64,000 nt of DNA from Suillus spraguei (taxonomy: Eukaryota > Basidiomycota > Agaricomycetes > Boletales > Suillaceae): contig JABCPU010000345.1 in the NCBI GenBank assembly GCA_016800925.1, positions 1-64,000 of the forward strand. Direction: 5' to 3'. Below are positions 21,125 through 32,602 of this stretch, piece after piece (the first letter of the stretch is position 1; every line of letters starts with the position of its first letter). Both the position numbers and the translations under genes were made by a program. The notes under the pieces are model-generated. The model worked only from the letters and a program-made list of their open reading frames with translations. It was not told the DNA's origin and did no database searches.

Positions 21125-24100
21125 ATGGATGAAGAAGATTCTGTCGACATTCTACAACAAATACTTAAATCGAAAATCCTGGACTGGGACCCACATGGTT
21201 CAAGGATTGTGGAGATTACTGGTCGCACTGCTGAAGATTTGTATGAGGACGGACTGGACACTGGTACAAATATTGCAGCCCTATCCACAGAAATAGACAA
21301 GTGCAATATTGTGGGTGATGGTAAGGATGAGGTCCAAAAACAAAAGCTAAAGCGAGGACGGCCAAAAAAGCGAGTGATACAATGTCAGACAGGGAATGTT
21401 CGGGTGAATATAATCATAATTCTTTTATTGAGCAATCCATTAATCATGCAACAGCACATAACTCAGATGGACGAAGAGGATTATGTCGATATTCTACAGG
21501 AAATACTCGAATCAAAGATATTGGACTGGGACCCACATAGTTCAAAGATTTCAGGGAGTGGTGATCAAGCTGGTGAAGTTGTATGCCAGGATGCAGTGAA
21601 CACTGGTACCAACATTGCAGCACTATCTACAGCAATAGAACAGTGCAATATTCAGGGGGACGTTAGGGATGAGGTCGAAAAAGAAAAGCCAAAGCGAGGA
21701 CGTCCAAAAAAGCGAGTTGTGCACTGTCGTGAGTGCATGTGCAGCACCCCTATTTTGTGTAGCAAGTTGACACTTGTGTGCAGGTAGCAAGCTGGGTCCA
21801 ACACTTCCGATGGGTGCATCCTCTCACAATATGCAAAATTCCAATAAACGATGCATCCGTGCCACAAGCAGCCCAGTTATAAACAATGTTCAACCAAAGG
21901 GCGACTTGATGCGCCACACGACGATGAATATAACATTAGAAAGTACCATATATGAAGAGGAACAGCAGGGGCAGAATGGTGAGGATGAAGAGTCCGATAC
22001 AAATGAGATCCTGCAGCAGATCATGGCATCTGGCATCCTGGATTGGAATCCACATGGTTCATTTGTTGCAAAGCATATAGAAAACAATGGCCTGGATCTT
22101 AATCAGGATATGAGGAAGAAGTCGACAGGAATAGATGACAGGAGCAACACCCGACAGAAGGATCATTCAATGAACCATAAGGCACAGCGTCAACGTGGAC
22201 GACCAGCTAGGAGAGCAAAAACACTTCGTGAGTCCTGGTACTGTATATGCACCTGCGTATGCATAACCATTGTTATAGGCAAAAGAGGCAAGAAACTTGT
22301 GTCCATAGATCCAACACCACCACCTCATGAGCTGGGAAACAATCATTCCAGACCCATCATCCGTGCGACCAGCAACCCTGTGCAGGAACACCAGCATACA
22401 ATGTCATATGTGGTCAGTCACAAGGACAACAATGACAATGGGCCATGCACAGAGGAGGGTGAAATCAGCCCATGCGTGTCTGCTAATAAGCGCCATAGGG
22501 GACGTCCGAAAAAGCGCGTTGTTGGTGCTAGAGCAAATAGTCAGTGATGTCTTAATTCTTCATTAAAGCCAAAGGTGTGAAACGTGGAATATGCAGCATT
22601 CAAACACCAGGTCATCCATCAATCAAGTTTCAATGCTCATGAGGTGGATGACAGTGACAATGAATACACAAAAATCCCAAGTCCATGTAAGCACTTACAA
22701 TCAGTCGCCTCTGCTGCGTATGCACATGTTCATGATCTTGTGAAGGTAGTCCAGCACTGTCTGCAGGTAGCATACTGGATGAGGAATACAGGCCTTCCCC
22801 ACTCCCACAAGCTGCAGTTGTGTCTCCCCCACCTGAACTGCAAGGATATGCATTAGCTGAACTTCCAGAAGAGGATATTGTTGGTGAGTGATTCTAAAAT
22901 TTTGGTAGCTGGCAACATGCAAATAATACAATCAAAGTTCGTGAAATGGCCAAACCAGTTCTTTGGTTGTCTGCCTGGCAATATACAAGAACTCTTGCAC
23001 TGGATAAATGGATCGATGCATCAGTTGCAAACTATTACCTCTTGCATGTGTGGTATCAGTCACTAAACAGGGAAAAAATGAGATATGTGGACTTGTATAT
23101 GGCAAGGACCATGGACATGACAGATGAAGAAATAGATGTTTTCAGGAGGGCCCATTTCGTGCCTCATGAAGGAATATGTCCAATCGTTCCTGTGGGGTTC
23201 ATTATCCATGATTCTGATCACTTCTTCACCGTCATTTTCGACTTTGATGCAAGAAGAGCACATGTGCTAGGTCGCCACACTTCTTCTGATGCAATCAAGG
23301 CAGGCAGAAGAGATACAGACGACTGGAATCAATGGAAAGGACCAGAATATTGGAGGCATATTGCAGCCCTTCATCATTGGGATGCAGGAGAAGTCACTGA
23401 CATCTCTGTAACATCTCTTGATTGGATCCAAAATGGAGTTGACTGTGGTCCAATAGCTTGTTCTGTGCTGGAGCAATTTATCGACACAGGATTCGATGAG
23501 AATGGTCACATCCCATCCTTTCCAATACCATGTGGACACCAAATACGCATTCAAATGTTGCATGTCATCGCAGGCCGCATTAAAACGAGCTGCAGCGACT
23601 ATCTCATGCTCCTGGACAGCGCACCAGACTCTTGGACAGCAGACATACCAGGAGAGGACATCATCAATAATATTCAGAATGGACGGTACCATGCTGAATG
23701 TCATGAGCTTCTACGAAGAATAACTGTTGTTAGCTCCACCTGCTCACAATGTCGACGTCCAGTGCCCCCCCAGAATGATGAACACACCTTAAAGAGTGGG
23801 GAGGATGGAAATGGGGCCCCACTGTATCAGGACACTGTGGATGCTGAATTGAGTGACGATGAAGATGAACCTGGCACTGATTTGCCTGCGGATAGAAGGG
23901 CAACTCTTTCCAAGCTGTTAAAAGCAAACAAACAACTTGTTGGATCTCGGAATCGCAATTCTATTGTCCCTCGTGCCATTGGAACACACATAGAACTCGA
24001 GCCAGACATACCATCTGATGTCGATGCTATCATCGACTCGCAACGCTCTGCATCTGCTTCAGCATCTCGCAGGCGAGTGAAGAACTGGAACCTGGGAAGC

Positions 24101-25897
24101 AACAAGCGTTTTTCACGTCCAACTGCACCTCCATCCCTAGCTGCATATGCAGGTAGGAGATGGCTCCAGGATGATCGTACATTCGACGATTATGAAGGTG
24201 GACCTACAATTGAGATGTTGATCGCCCCCAGGGATATTAACCTGACAACGACATTTCATACCAGGGGAATTCAGCTCTCCACTACCTGGGTGAACTGGGT
24301 TGATCATGGCTATCGCATCACTCCTAGTTCATTCCACATATTCTATCAATGTGACCCCATATCCACCATGGCCCATATCATGCCTATTGGAACAACCGAC
24401 TCATATGATCCATCAAATCAGGTTCCAGATCATGTGACAGGGGAATACAGCCTTCAACGGCAAGGGTCCACTCAGAGAGGTCAGCGCACGGAGGTTACAG
24501 ATGTCGAAATCATATCTGCATCTTCACTTGTCGACTCTGCCCAAGATGATCCCCCACTTCATGAAGAATGTAGGTTCGGACACAATGCATTTGTGCGTGG
24601 TCACGCAAGTCATGGTTTTAGTGATGGCCCTGCCTTATATGTCGACCTCGAAAGAGATGCAGTGAAATTTACAGAGGATGAGATAGAGACCTCTGTGGAC
24701 ATCGACAGCATCATTTGGACTACTAAGGTATTCCGATGCAGAGGGTCTGTGGGGATTTATATTACTCCACCATTTCAAATGAAACCTGGAATATTCAAGC
24801 ATAATCATACATATGTCGACATCACCATTCCACAGTCAGAGGAAGATGCGAATGCCTCTGGTGGAAGAATGGAATGGCTTTCCAAAAGGTTTCCGATGTC
24901 TGCCATCCCCCATGCCTGTCTTGGGCGCATATCCTCTGCTTCCTCCACCCTCAGTCTCTATATCGCATTCCCGAGGATGATCCATCAACACCCAGTTAAT
25001 GGTCGCAGAATCACGCTGATTCCAAAGGAGACATTGGACATCTTCTGGGATAGGGTACTACTTCCATCAATAGGAGACTGCACCGATGTAAGTTGGGCAC
25101 CATACCTAAAACAGACGCTGGAGGAGGCACGATACAAGGCAAGAGGTGGAGATGGAAGGAAGGGCGGATGGAGTGCTCCAAAGACAATACCCCTGTCAGA
25201 TGATGACTTCAGGGATGTTCAGGAACGAATGGAAACTCGCATACGTGATGGTGATAGGGAACTCAGCATGTTTGGGTCCCTGTTCTTTATTTTGGAGGGA
25301 AAGGGCATCAAGCTACTTACAAAGGATGGTCAGAGGGGGCGTTTTTCAGGACCAGAAGAGGCCCTGCGTCGCAACTTGCCTGACCTCGACTGGTCATATA
25401 TGATGAACCGGAGGCATGGAGAACTGCTAGTAGATGTTGGGATCTCATTCACACCCCACTCACCAGATGTTCCAGTCGTAGGAGTCTGGAGATTGGATGC
25501 ATTGGAAGCATCATTCGGAGCAGGAGGCTATAAGCGAGGTGAGATGCATCATCACAACACGCTTTCTAGATATGGGGCCCTGCAGGCCGAGATGCAGCAG
25601 GAGAGATCCCAGCAGACACACATTGCATTCAGGAGCACCTACAACCTCTACTACGAGTCTATTCGAACAAACAGCAATAAAGCAAGCTTTGCTTCTGACA
25701 GCGACGCCTACAAGCTTTCTCCATCGTACATGACCGAATGCTTTGAAATTGCAAAGGTCATCGATGGTTGCAAGGGGAAAACATATGGTGTCAGAGATGA
25801 GTATAGGGTTAGTGGACATGCCGCCAGAATAATACTGGACAATATAGATGAAAAGGTCTGTGGTCTACATCACATCAACGCTCAGTATGCGAGCTAA
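21125..25897 (+). CDS. AT-hook / Ulp1-like cysteine protease giant protein, N-terminal 1,477 residues
   Basis: Structure: 21125..21403, 21467..21728, 21784..22227, 22279..22539, 22597..22686, 22746..22883, 22938..25897, all in phase. The first four exons each end in an AT-hook (KRGRPKKR, KRGRPKKR, QRGRPARR, HRGRPKKR), which binds the minor groove of AT-rich DNA. The first three also carry a repeated ILDWDPHGS-type motif, so they arose by exon duplication. The long last exon begins with a domain reading VGFIIHDSDHFFTVIFDFD, then LDWIQNGVDCGPIACSVL. This is the His ... Asp ... Gln/Asn ... Cys order of Ulp1/C48 SUMO-protease-like enzymes, with DCGP at the nucleophile. The rest (about 700 residues) is unrecognised. 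The frame ends in TAA at 25895-25897 but continues immediately in the same frame. An upstream exon before 21125 is possible, because an acceptor-like CAG precedes the ATG. Confidence 0.75.
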
Positions 25898-27262
25898 ATG
25901 GGTCTTGCGATACCTGCAATAAAGGCTGGAGAATACCTGCGATCAGATCCAGTCCTATGGATTCCATCCAAGATCTGGTTTGAGCTTATCAGACGACGGG
26001 TGCGGGAGATTCAGAGGACCCAAATATCAATTGTAAAAAAAAATCCTCCCAACCTGGGCATCCTGACTGGCTTGCTGAACCACATGCTTCGTTCGACCAC
26101 GTCAACTCCCATCGTCTATGACTTTCATGTTCGCGAATCCCTGGCCCTCCTTGAATATAGAAATGTCCTTGAAACAGCAGGGATGTTTTTTCTACAGGAC
26201 TTTGATCTTGCCAGCGACACCTGCTTAGAGGAAGTGCAGCAAATAGACGATGTAAACGTGCTGGCGCTCATGGGAGCAAATGCAAAGAGTCGGAGGGATA
26301 GAGCAGTAGAAAAAATGGGTGCATGCCAAAGTACAGAGCTGGAACTGCAGGACTATCCTCTTGGTCGAACACCAACATGGGCTCGACTCAAGGCAGCCAT
26401 TGCAAGCTCGCCTGCAATTATCATGAGACCATGGTCATGGTCACCTCGGTTTTCCAACACCGAACTTTCCGTTGGACGATTGATAATCATGTTTACCAGG
26501 CATATGTGGCTCATGCTTACTCCTGAAGTCTTCAAAGGCATCCGACCCCACCCCAACTCACTTCAGGAGGCAATGAGGTGCTGGACAATCACGAGTGTAG
26601 ATGACACCCTTGCTGCAGTGACATTCGAAGCATGCAATGCTGGGCTGCACGATCGTACAGGTATAACTCCAGGTCGCATGGGTCCGAGGTCCAAAGCATT
26701 TGCGGACAGGTGCTCACTATTCTTTCCTGATGCTGGAGCCTCCAATAAAGACAAGGCTCAGTGGTCTGTGCTATGGGATGCAGATGGATACATTGCAGAG
26801 TTTCACAGGATGATGAAGACCCGGGATGAGGATCAGCAGGCATTGCTGAAGCAAGGGTTATGTGATGTATTTTCACATCTTCACTGCCTTCCTGCGAGCG
26901 CTGCAAGGGTGTGGACACAAAAGAATGATGCCATCATATTCATTACAAATCCTGCATTTTACAGAATCGACTGTATTGGGAGGGGGGCAGAGAGTTACAG
27001 GAGAGCTCCAAAAGCACGTCGTGCGATGAAGCTGATCAAGGGAAAACGTATCTTTGCAGCAGACCTGATGGACTCACAGCCATTTGACAGCGATGGAAAT
27101 CTGAGAAGGAGGACAGAGAGGCAAAAGCGTCGAGAGTTTAACAGAAAGATGACTATGGCTAAGAAAAACAAGAGAGTCCCACCACCACCACGTCCTTGCA
27201 AAGCCAGGCCATTCCCTATGGACGTCATTGTGGAAGAAGACGAACAAATGGACATAGATTGA
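25898..27262 (+). CDS. C-terminal continuation of the AT-hook/Ulp1 gene (454 codons)
   Basis: This frame starts with ATG directly after the TAA at 25895-25897 and in the same phase, with no gap. Base composition and style continue unchanged, and a 40-nt splice around the stop would break the frame, so a recent nonsense change in one long gene is the simplest reading. Alternatives are readthrough, or a truly shorter upstream protein with a separate downstream one. It contains helical segments such as HPNSLQEAMRCWTITSVDD and ends in a basic tract (RRRTERQKRREFNRK) followed by proline-rich and acidic residues. No domain is recognised. Confidence 0.55.
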   Translation: MGLAIPAIKAGEYLRSDPVLWIPSKIWFELIRRRVREIQRTQISIVKKNPPNLGILTGLLNHMLRSTTSTPIVYDFHVRESLALLEYRNVLETAGMFFLQDFDLASDTCLEEVQQIDDVNVLALMGANAKSRRDRAVEKMGACQSTELELQDYPLGRTPTWARLKAAIASSPAIIMRPWSWSPRFSNTELSVGRLIIMFTRHMWLMLTPEVFKGIRPHPNSLQEAMRCWTITSVDDTLAAVTFEACNAGLHDRTGITPGRMGPRSKAFADRCSLFFPDAGASNKDKAQWSVLWDADGYIAEFHRMMKTRDEDQQALLKQGLCDVFSHLHCLPASAARVWTQKNDAIIFITNPAFYRIDCIGRGAESYRRAPKARRAMKLIKGKRIFAADLMDSQPFDSDGNLRRRTERQKRREFNRKMTMAKKNKRVPPPPRPCKARPFPMDVIVEEDEQMDID

Positions 27263-27845
27263 CTGATGGATAGTGCTAGTAGCTACTCATGGTACTTGGA
27301 TGGGATGAATATCAAATATGAATCGCTGGTATAGAAGCATACAAGTTGCACTTCTGGAACCAACAAGGAAATGATAGAACTTTGTATTCATCTGGTAACA
27401 GTGTCATGGAACATTTACCCGATTTTTCCAGACTTCCCAAAACTTGCTCAGCCTTCAAAATCATTTTCCCTGGAGGCTTTCAATGTCCCTGAAGACGATG
27501 GTCAAACCCATTTGTCCAGCTATGAGAAGCCAACACACTCAAGAATCTCGCAAAAATGAAGAATATACTGCTCATACATGTGGATGACAGTAAGTTTGAC
27601 ATTTGGTTAGGTGTGATCTTAGGGTTGGCCACAATAGATACAAAATGTCGAAAATATTGCAAGTTTCAAATCTCATTCATTATTTTCCCATGATGTGCTA
27701 GTCCAATTACTTACGCAATGAGCTGTAATTGACAAACCTATAGATAAATATTAGAAGCTATAACTGGAAGGTATATAAAGACAATCAGAATAAAAGACTC
27801 GAAATTATGGTCTAACTCCCATAGAGGATTGCCAGTGAACCAAGC
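27263..27845. other. Spacer with an isolated copy of the ~300-bp array unit
   Basis: From about 27405 to 27580 the sequence (GATTTTTCCAGACTTCCC, GCTCAGCCTTCAAAATCATT, GAAGACGATGGTCAAACCCA, TTTGTCCAGC) matches the unit of the array at 30095-31900. It therefore lies on the other side of the 176-bp array. No gene is seen. Confidence 0.7.
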
Positions 27846-27849
27846 AAGC

Positions 27850-29590
27850 TCCCAAAGGCGAAAATCATTGGTACCATCAGCAACAGTATGACCTCCACAA
27901 AGGGGTGACAACAATCAAGAATGCCCCCAGAATTACCAAGTCAAAAAGCCCACAGAAGCGAAAATAGTTGGTGCTATTAGCAACAGTGCGACCCCCATAA
28001 AAGGGTGATAACCAACCAAAAAAAAGGCACCAGAAGCGAAAATAGTTGGTACTGTGATCAACAGTTTGATCCCCAATCAGAAAAGTCCTCAGACTCACCA
28101 AGTCAAAAAAAAAACCGTACTGTTAGCAACAGTTTGACCCCCATGAGGGGTGGCAACCAACTGGAAAAGCCCTCAGAATCACCAAGTCAAGAAAACTCCA
28201 GAAGCGAAAACAGTTGGTACCATTAGCAATGGTTTGACCCCCATGAAGGAGTGGCAACCAACAAGAAAAGCCCTCAGAAGCGGAAATAGTTGGCACTGTT
28301 AGCAACAGTTTGACCCCCATGAGGGGTGGCAACCAACCAGAGAAGCCCTCAGATTTACCAAGTCAAGAAAGCCCCAGAAGCGAAAACAGTTGGTACCATT
28401 AGCAATGGTTTGACCCCCATGAAGGGGTGGCAACCAACAAGAAAAGTCCTCAGAGGCGAAAATAGTTGGCACTGTTAGCAACAGTTTGACCCCCATGAGG
28501 GGTGGCAACCAACCAGAGAAGCCCTCAGATTTACCAAGTCAAGAAAGCCCCAGAAGCGAAAACAGTTGGTACCATTAGCAATGGTTTGACCCCCATGAAG
28601 GAGTGGCAACCAACAAGAAAAGTCCTCAGAAGCGGAAATAGTTGGCACTGTTAGCAACAGTTTGACCCCCATGAGGGGTGGCAACCAACCAGAGAAGCCC
28701 TCAGAATCACCAAGTCAAGAAAGCCCCAGAAGCGAAAACAGTTGGTACCATTAGCAATGGTTTGACCCCCATGAAGGGGTGGCAACCAACAAGAAAAGTC
28801 CTCAGAAGCGAAAATAGTTGGCACTGTTAGCAACAGTTTGACCCCCATGAGGGGTGGCAACCAACCAGAGAAGCCCTCAGAATCACCAAGTCAAGAAAGC
28901 CCCAGAAGCGAAAACAGTTGGTACCATTAGCAATGGTTTGACCCCCATGAAGGGGTGGCAACCAACAAGAAAAGTCCTCAGAAGCGAAAATAGGTGGTAC
29001 TGTTAGCAACAGTTTGACCCCCATGAGGGGTGACAACCAACCCAAAAAGCCCTCAGAATCACCAAGTCAAGAAAGCCCCAGAAGCGAAAATAGTTGGTAC
29101 CATTAGCAATGGTTTGACCCCCATGAAGGAGTGGCAACCAACAAGAAAAGCCCTCAGAAGCGAAAATAGGTGGTACTGTTAGCAACAGTTTGACCCCCAT
29201 GAGGGGTGGCAACCAACCAGAGAAGCCCTCAGAATCACCAAGTCAAGAAAGCCCCAGAAGCGAAAATAGTTGGTACCATTAGCAATGGTTTGACCCCCAT
29301 GAAGGAGTGGCAACCAACAAGAAAAGCCCTCAGAAGCGAAAATAGGTGGTACTGTTAGCAACAGTTTGACCCCCATGAGGGGTGACAACCAACCCAAAAA
29401 GCCCTCAGAATCACCAAGTCAAGAAAGCCCCAGAAGCAAAAATAGTTGGTACCATTAGCAATGGTTTGACCCCCATGAAGGGGTGGCAACCAACAAGAAA
29501 AGTCCTCAGAAGCGAAAATAGGTGGTACTGTTAGCAACAGTTTGACCCCCATGAGGGGTGGCAACCACCAGAAAAAGCCCCCAGACCCAC
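27850..29590. repeat. 176-bp tandem array, about ten copies, built of two ~88-bp halves
   Basis: The unit recurs at 176 bp (for example GTTTGACCCCCATGAGGGGT near 28129, 28305, 28481, 28657, 28833, 29009, 29185, 29361, 29537). Inside each unit are two related halves, one with GGTACCATTAGCAATGGTTTG plus CATGAAGG(A/G)GTGGCAACC, the other with GCACTGTTAGCAACAGTTTG plus CATGAGGGGTGGCAACC. The minus strand is open across each unit, but the frame repeats with the DNA and is not convincing as a protein. Confidence 0.95.
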
Positions 29591-29686
29591 TAAGCAAAAG
29601 ATGCAACATTTAGATAGTGATAGAAATTGAGTGAGTGGTGAGGAAGAAAGAAGGAAGAAAGAGACGATTTTTGGTTCAAGTTGAGC

Positions 29687-29880
29687 GCATTTTTGCTTAT
29701 TAAGCATTGCCAAATAAAGCCCATCACCTGCAAAATCAAGACAAGATTTGTAGTTGACCGCATTTTTGCTTATTAAGCATTGCCAAATAAAGCCCATCAC
29801 CTGCAAAATCAAGACAATATTTGTAGTCCAAGTTGACCGCATTTTTGCTTATAATCAATTGCCAAACATGGCCTATTAGC
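29687..29880. repeat. ~73-bp tandem repeat, three copies
   Basis: GCATTTTTGCTTAT starts at 29687, 29760 and 29839, followed by AAGCATTGCCAAATAAAGCC and CCTGCAAAATCAAGACAA in the first two copies. The third is more diverged. Confidence 0.85.
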
Positions 29881-30094
29881 TGAAAATTCAAGAAAGAAGA
29901 TTTGTGGTTCATTTCATGTTAGAGTCATGCTGTCCTCTTTCCCTACCAACTGTGCCCAGAGGCCTGATTTTATGTAGATACTGATGCATTAAAGCATGCT
30001 CATCGCAATTTATGATCTTGAAGATGGATTGAAGATAGTCCCAGAGCATTCCCAGCGCATGGGAATATAAACATGTCAGTTTGCCTGATACCCC

Positions 30095-31900
30095 CCACAA
30101 AGATTGATTTTTCTAGGCTTCCCATGACTCGCTTAGTCTTCAAACACATTTTTCCTGGAGGATTTTGACATCCCTGAAGACGATGGTCAAAGCCATTTGT
30201 CCAGGAAAAATCGTGTTCTTGAGATATGCAAGGTGCCCCTCCCCTCTCCTACTGGACATATCTTGTTAACATGCAAATACCGATGTATACATGGCTGTTC
30301 CTATTGTTTTTGGATGCTACAAATCGATTCAAGATGGTCCCAAAGCATTCCCAGCATGTGGGAATCCAAATATATATCAGTTTGCCTGGTGCCCCTCCCC
30401 TCTTCTACTGGACATATCTTGTTGACATGCAAATACAGATGTATACATGGCTGTTCCTATTGTTTTTGGATGCTACAAATCGATTACAGATGGTCCAAAA
30501 GCATTCCCAGCATGTGGGAATCTAAATATATATCAGTTTGCCTGGTGCCCCCAACCAAGATCGATTTTTCTAGGCTTCCCATGACTTGCTCAGCCTTTGA
30601 AATTATCTTTCTGGGGGGCTTTTGATGCTTCTGAAGATGATTGTCGAAGCCGTTTGTTCAGAAAAAATCATATTGTAGAGATATACAAGGTCCCCCTCCC
30701 CCTCCTACTAGTCATATCTTGTTAGCATGCAAATGCCGATATATATAGGGCTGTTCCTATTGTTTTTCTATGTTACAAATCGATTGGAAATGGTTCCAGA
30801 GCATTCCCAGCAGGTGGCAATGTAAACAAGTCAGTTTGCCTGGTACCCCCTACAAAGATCGATTTTTCCAGACTTCCCATGACTTGCTCAGCCTTCAAAC
30901 TCATTTTTCCTGGGGGCTTTCGATGTCCCTGAAGACGATGGTCGAAGCCATTTGTCCAGGAAAAATCGTGTTTTTGAGATATGCAAGGTACCCCTCCCCC
31001 CTCCTACTGGTTATATCTTGTTAACATGCAAATACCGATATATATATGACTGATATTATTGTTTTTTGATGCTAGAAATCGATTAGGAATAGTCCCAGAG
31101 CATTTCAAGCCTGTGGGAATCTAAATATGGAAGTTTGCCTGGTACCCCCCACAAAGATCGATTTTTCTAGGCTTCCCATGACTTGCTTATCCTTCAAACT
31201 CATTTTTCCTGGGGGCTATTGACATCCCTGAAGATGATAGTGAAGCCCGTTTGTCCAGGAAAAATCGCATTCTTGAGATATGCATGACCCTCCTCCCCCT
31301 CCTACTGGTTATATCTTGTTACTGTGCAAATACCGATATATATATGACTGATATTATTGTTTTTTGATGCTAGAAATCGATTAGGAATAGTCCCAGAGCA
31401 TTTCAAGCCTGTGGGAATCTAAATATGGAAGTTTGCCTGGTACCCCCCACAAAGATCGATTTTTCTAGGCTTCCCATGACTTGCTTATCCTTCAAACTCA
31501 TTTTTCCTGGGGGCTATTGACATCCCTGAAGATGATAGTGAAGCCCGTTTGTCTAGGAAAAATCGCATTCTTGAGATATGCATGACCCTCCTCCCCCCTC
31601 CTACTGGTTATATCTTGTTACTGTGCAAATACCGATATATATATGACTGTTATTATTGTTTTTTGATGCTGGAAATCGATTAGGAATAGTCCCAGAGCAT
31701 TTCAAGCCTGTGGGAATCTAAATATGGAAGTTTGCCTGGTACCCCCCACAAAGATCGATTTTTCTAGGCTTCCCATGACTTGCCTATCCTTCAAGCTCAT
31801 TTTTCCTGGGGACTATTAACATCCCTGAAGATGATAGTGAAGCCCGTTTGTCCAGGAAAAATCGTGTTCTTGAGATATACAAGGTCCTCCTCCCCCCTCC
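30095..31900. repeat. ~300-bp tandem array, about six copies
   Basis: GATCGATTTTTCTAGGCTTCCC or close variants begin near 30105, 30560, 30857, 31157, 31457 and 31759. The last three units are almost identical (TCAAGCCTGTGGGAATCTAA, GAAGATGATAGTGAAGCCCG). The first interval is longer because half a unit is duplicated (30230-30380 versus 30390-30540). Runs of C near each unit end (CCTCCTCCCCCCTCC) are conserved. Open frames of 84-142 codons here repeat with the units and were not accepted as genes. Confidence 0.9.
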
Positions 31901-32602
31901 AACCTCATATATGATGCTGTACTTCCATTTGACCTAAGGCCGATACTGTAAATGATGTTCCTAGTGTTTTTAAGGCCTACAAATCGATTGGTGATGGTTT
32001 CAGACTCTCTGGAAGTCGTTAATATTGAGATTTGAGTTATGAGCGAAAATAGCAGTATTTTGCCTATATCTCCATATCCAAACCGCCGTTTTCTTTAATT
32101 CTTGGCTCATATCGTTCCTGAATATACCCTCTATGATATGTACCAGCCCAGAAAGAGATATTTTTTTCGAAGTTTGAAACCTATTTCTGTTTTGACCATA
32201 TAAATTGGTTATCGCCTGTTATTCTATTGCCGCCTTTTTTACTTAGAGCGGCGCATTTTCTGTACGGCTATTGGTGGAACACCTGGAAGAAAAGGAATTT
32301 ATTGCTAGTTTCCCCGGCTACCGATAGAGTTTGACCAAAATCCAAAAAATTGTCAAATTCCGGCATCCTGTTGGGGAGTCCCTGATATATCGATGAGTGG
32401 CACAAGTATAATCAGTCTTCTTATGGTCAAGAGAAAAAGACATACAATTGAATCCAAGACTGTCAACTTCACAAAATTTCAATTTATCACGGCCGAACAA
32501 GAACAAGATCTACAACTATCAACGCTATGTAGTTACATGACAAGGAGGAACAAATGGTGAGATATAACCCTTTGAGAGTACGTAGGAAAGAAAGATGATA
32601 CG
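31901..32602. other. No gene recognised
   Basis: This AT-rich sequence lies after the ~300-bp array and before the Y2 stop codon. Short open frames exist but none carries a motif. The first ~80 bases resemble a decayed end of the array unit (TTTTTAAGGCCTACAAATCGATTGG). Confidence 0.4.

Noticed and set aside
21125..27262. KDZ or other DDE transposase
   Set aside because: I looked for the DDE-type motifs expected in KDZ-family proteins and found none; only AT-hooks and an Ulp1-like core are supported.
25898..27262. Independent second gene after the Ulp1-like gene
   Set aside because: Same phase, zero gap and continuous composition make a single split gene more likely; listed as a continuation.
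28123..29609. Minus-strand frames of 69-84 codons at 176-bp spacing
   Set aside because: They are a direct translation of the 176-bp satellite, each ending at the same place; no splice signals join them.
30197..31024. 142-, 99- and 84-codon plus-strand frames
   Set aside because: They follow the internal duplication of the ~300-bp array and show no codon or domain signal.
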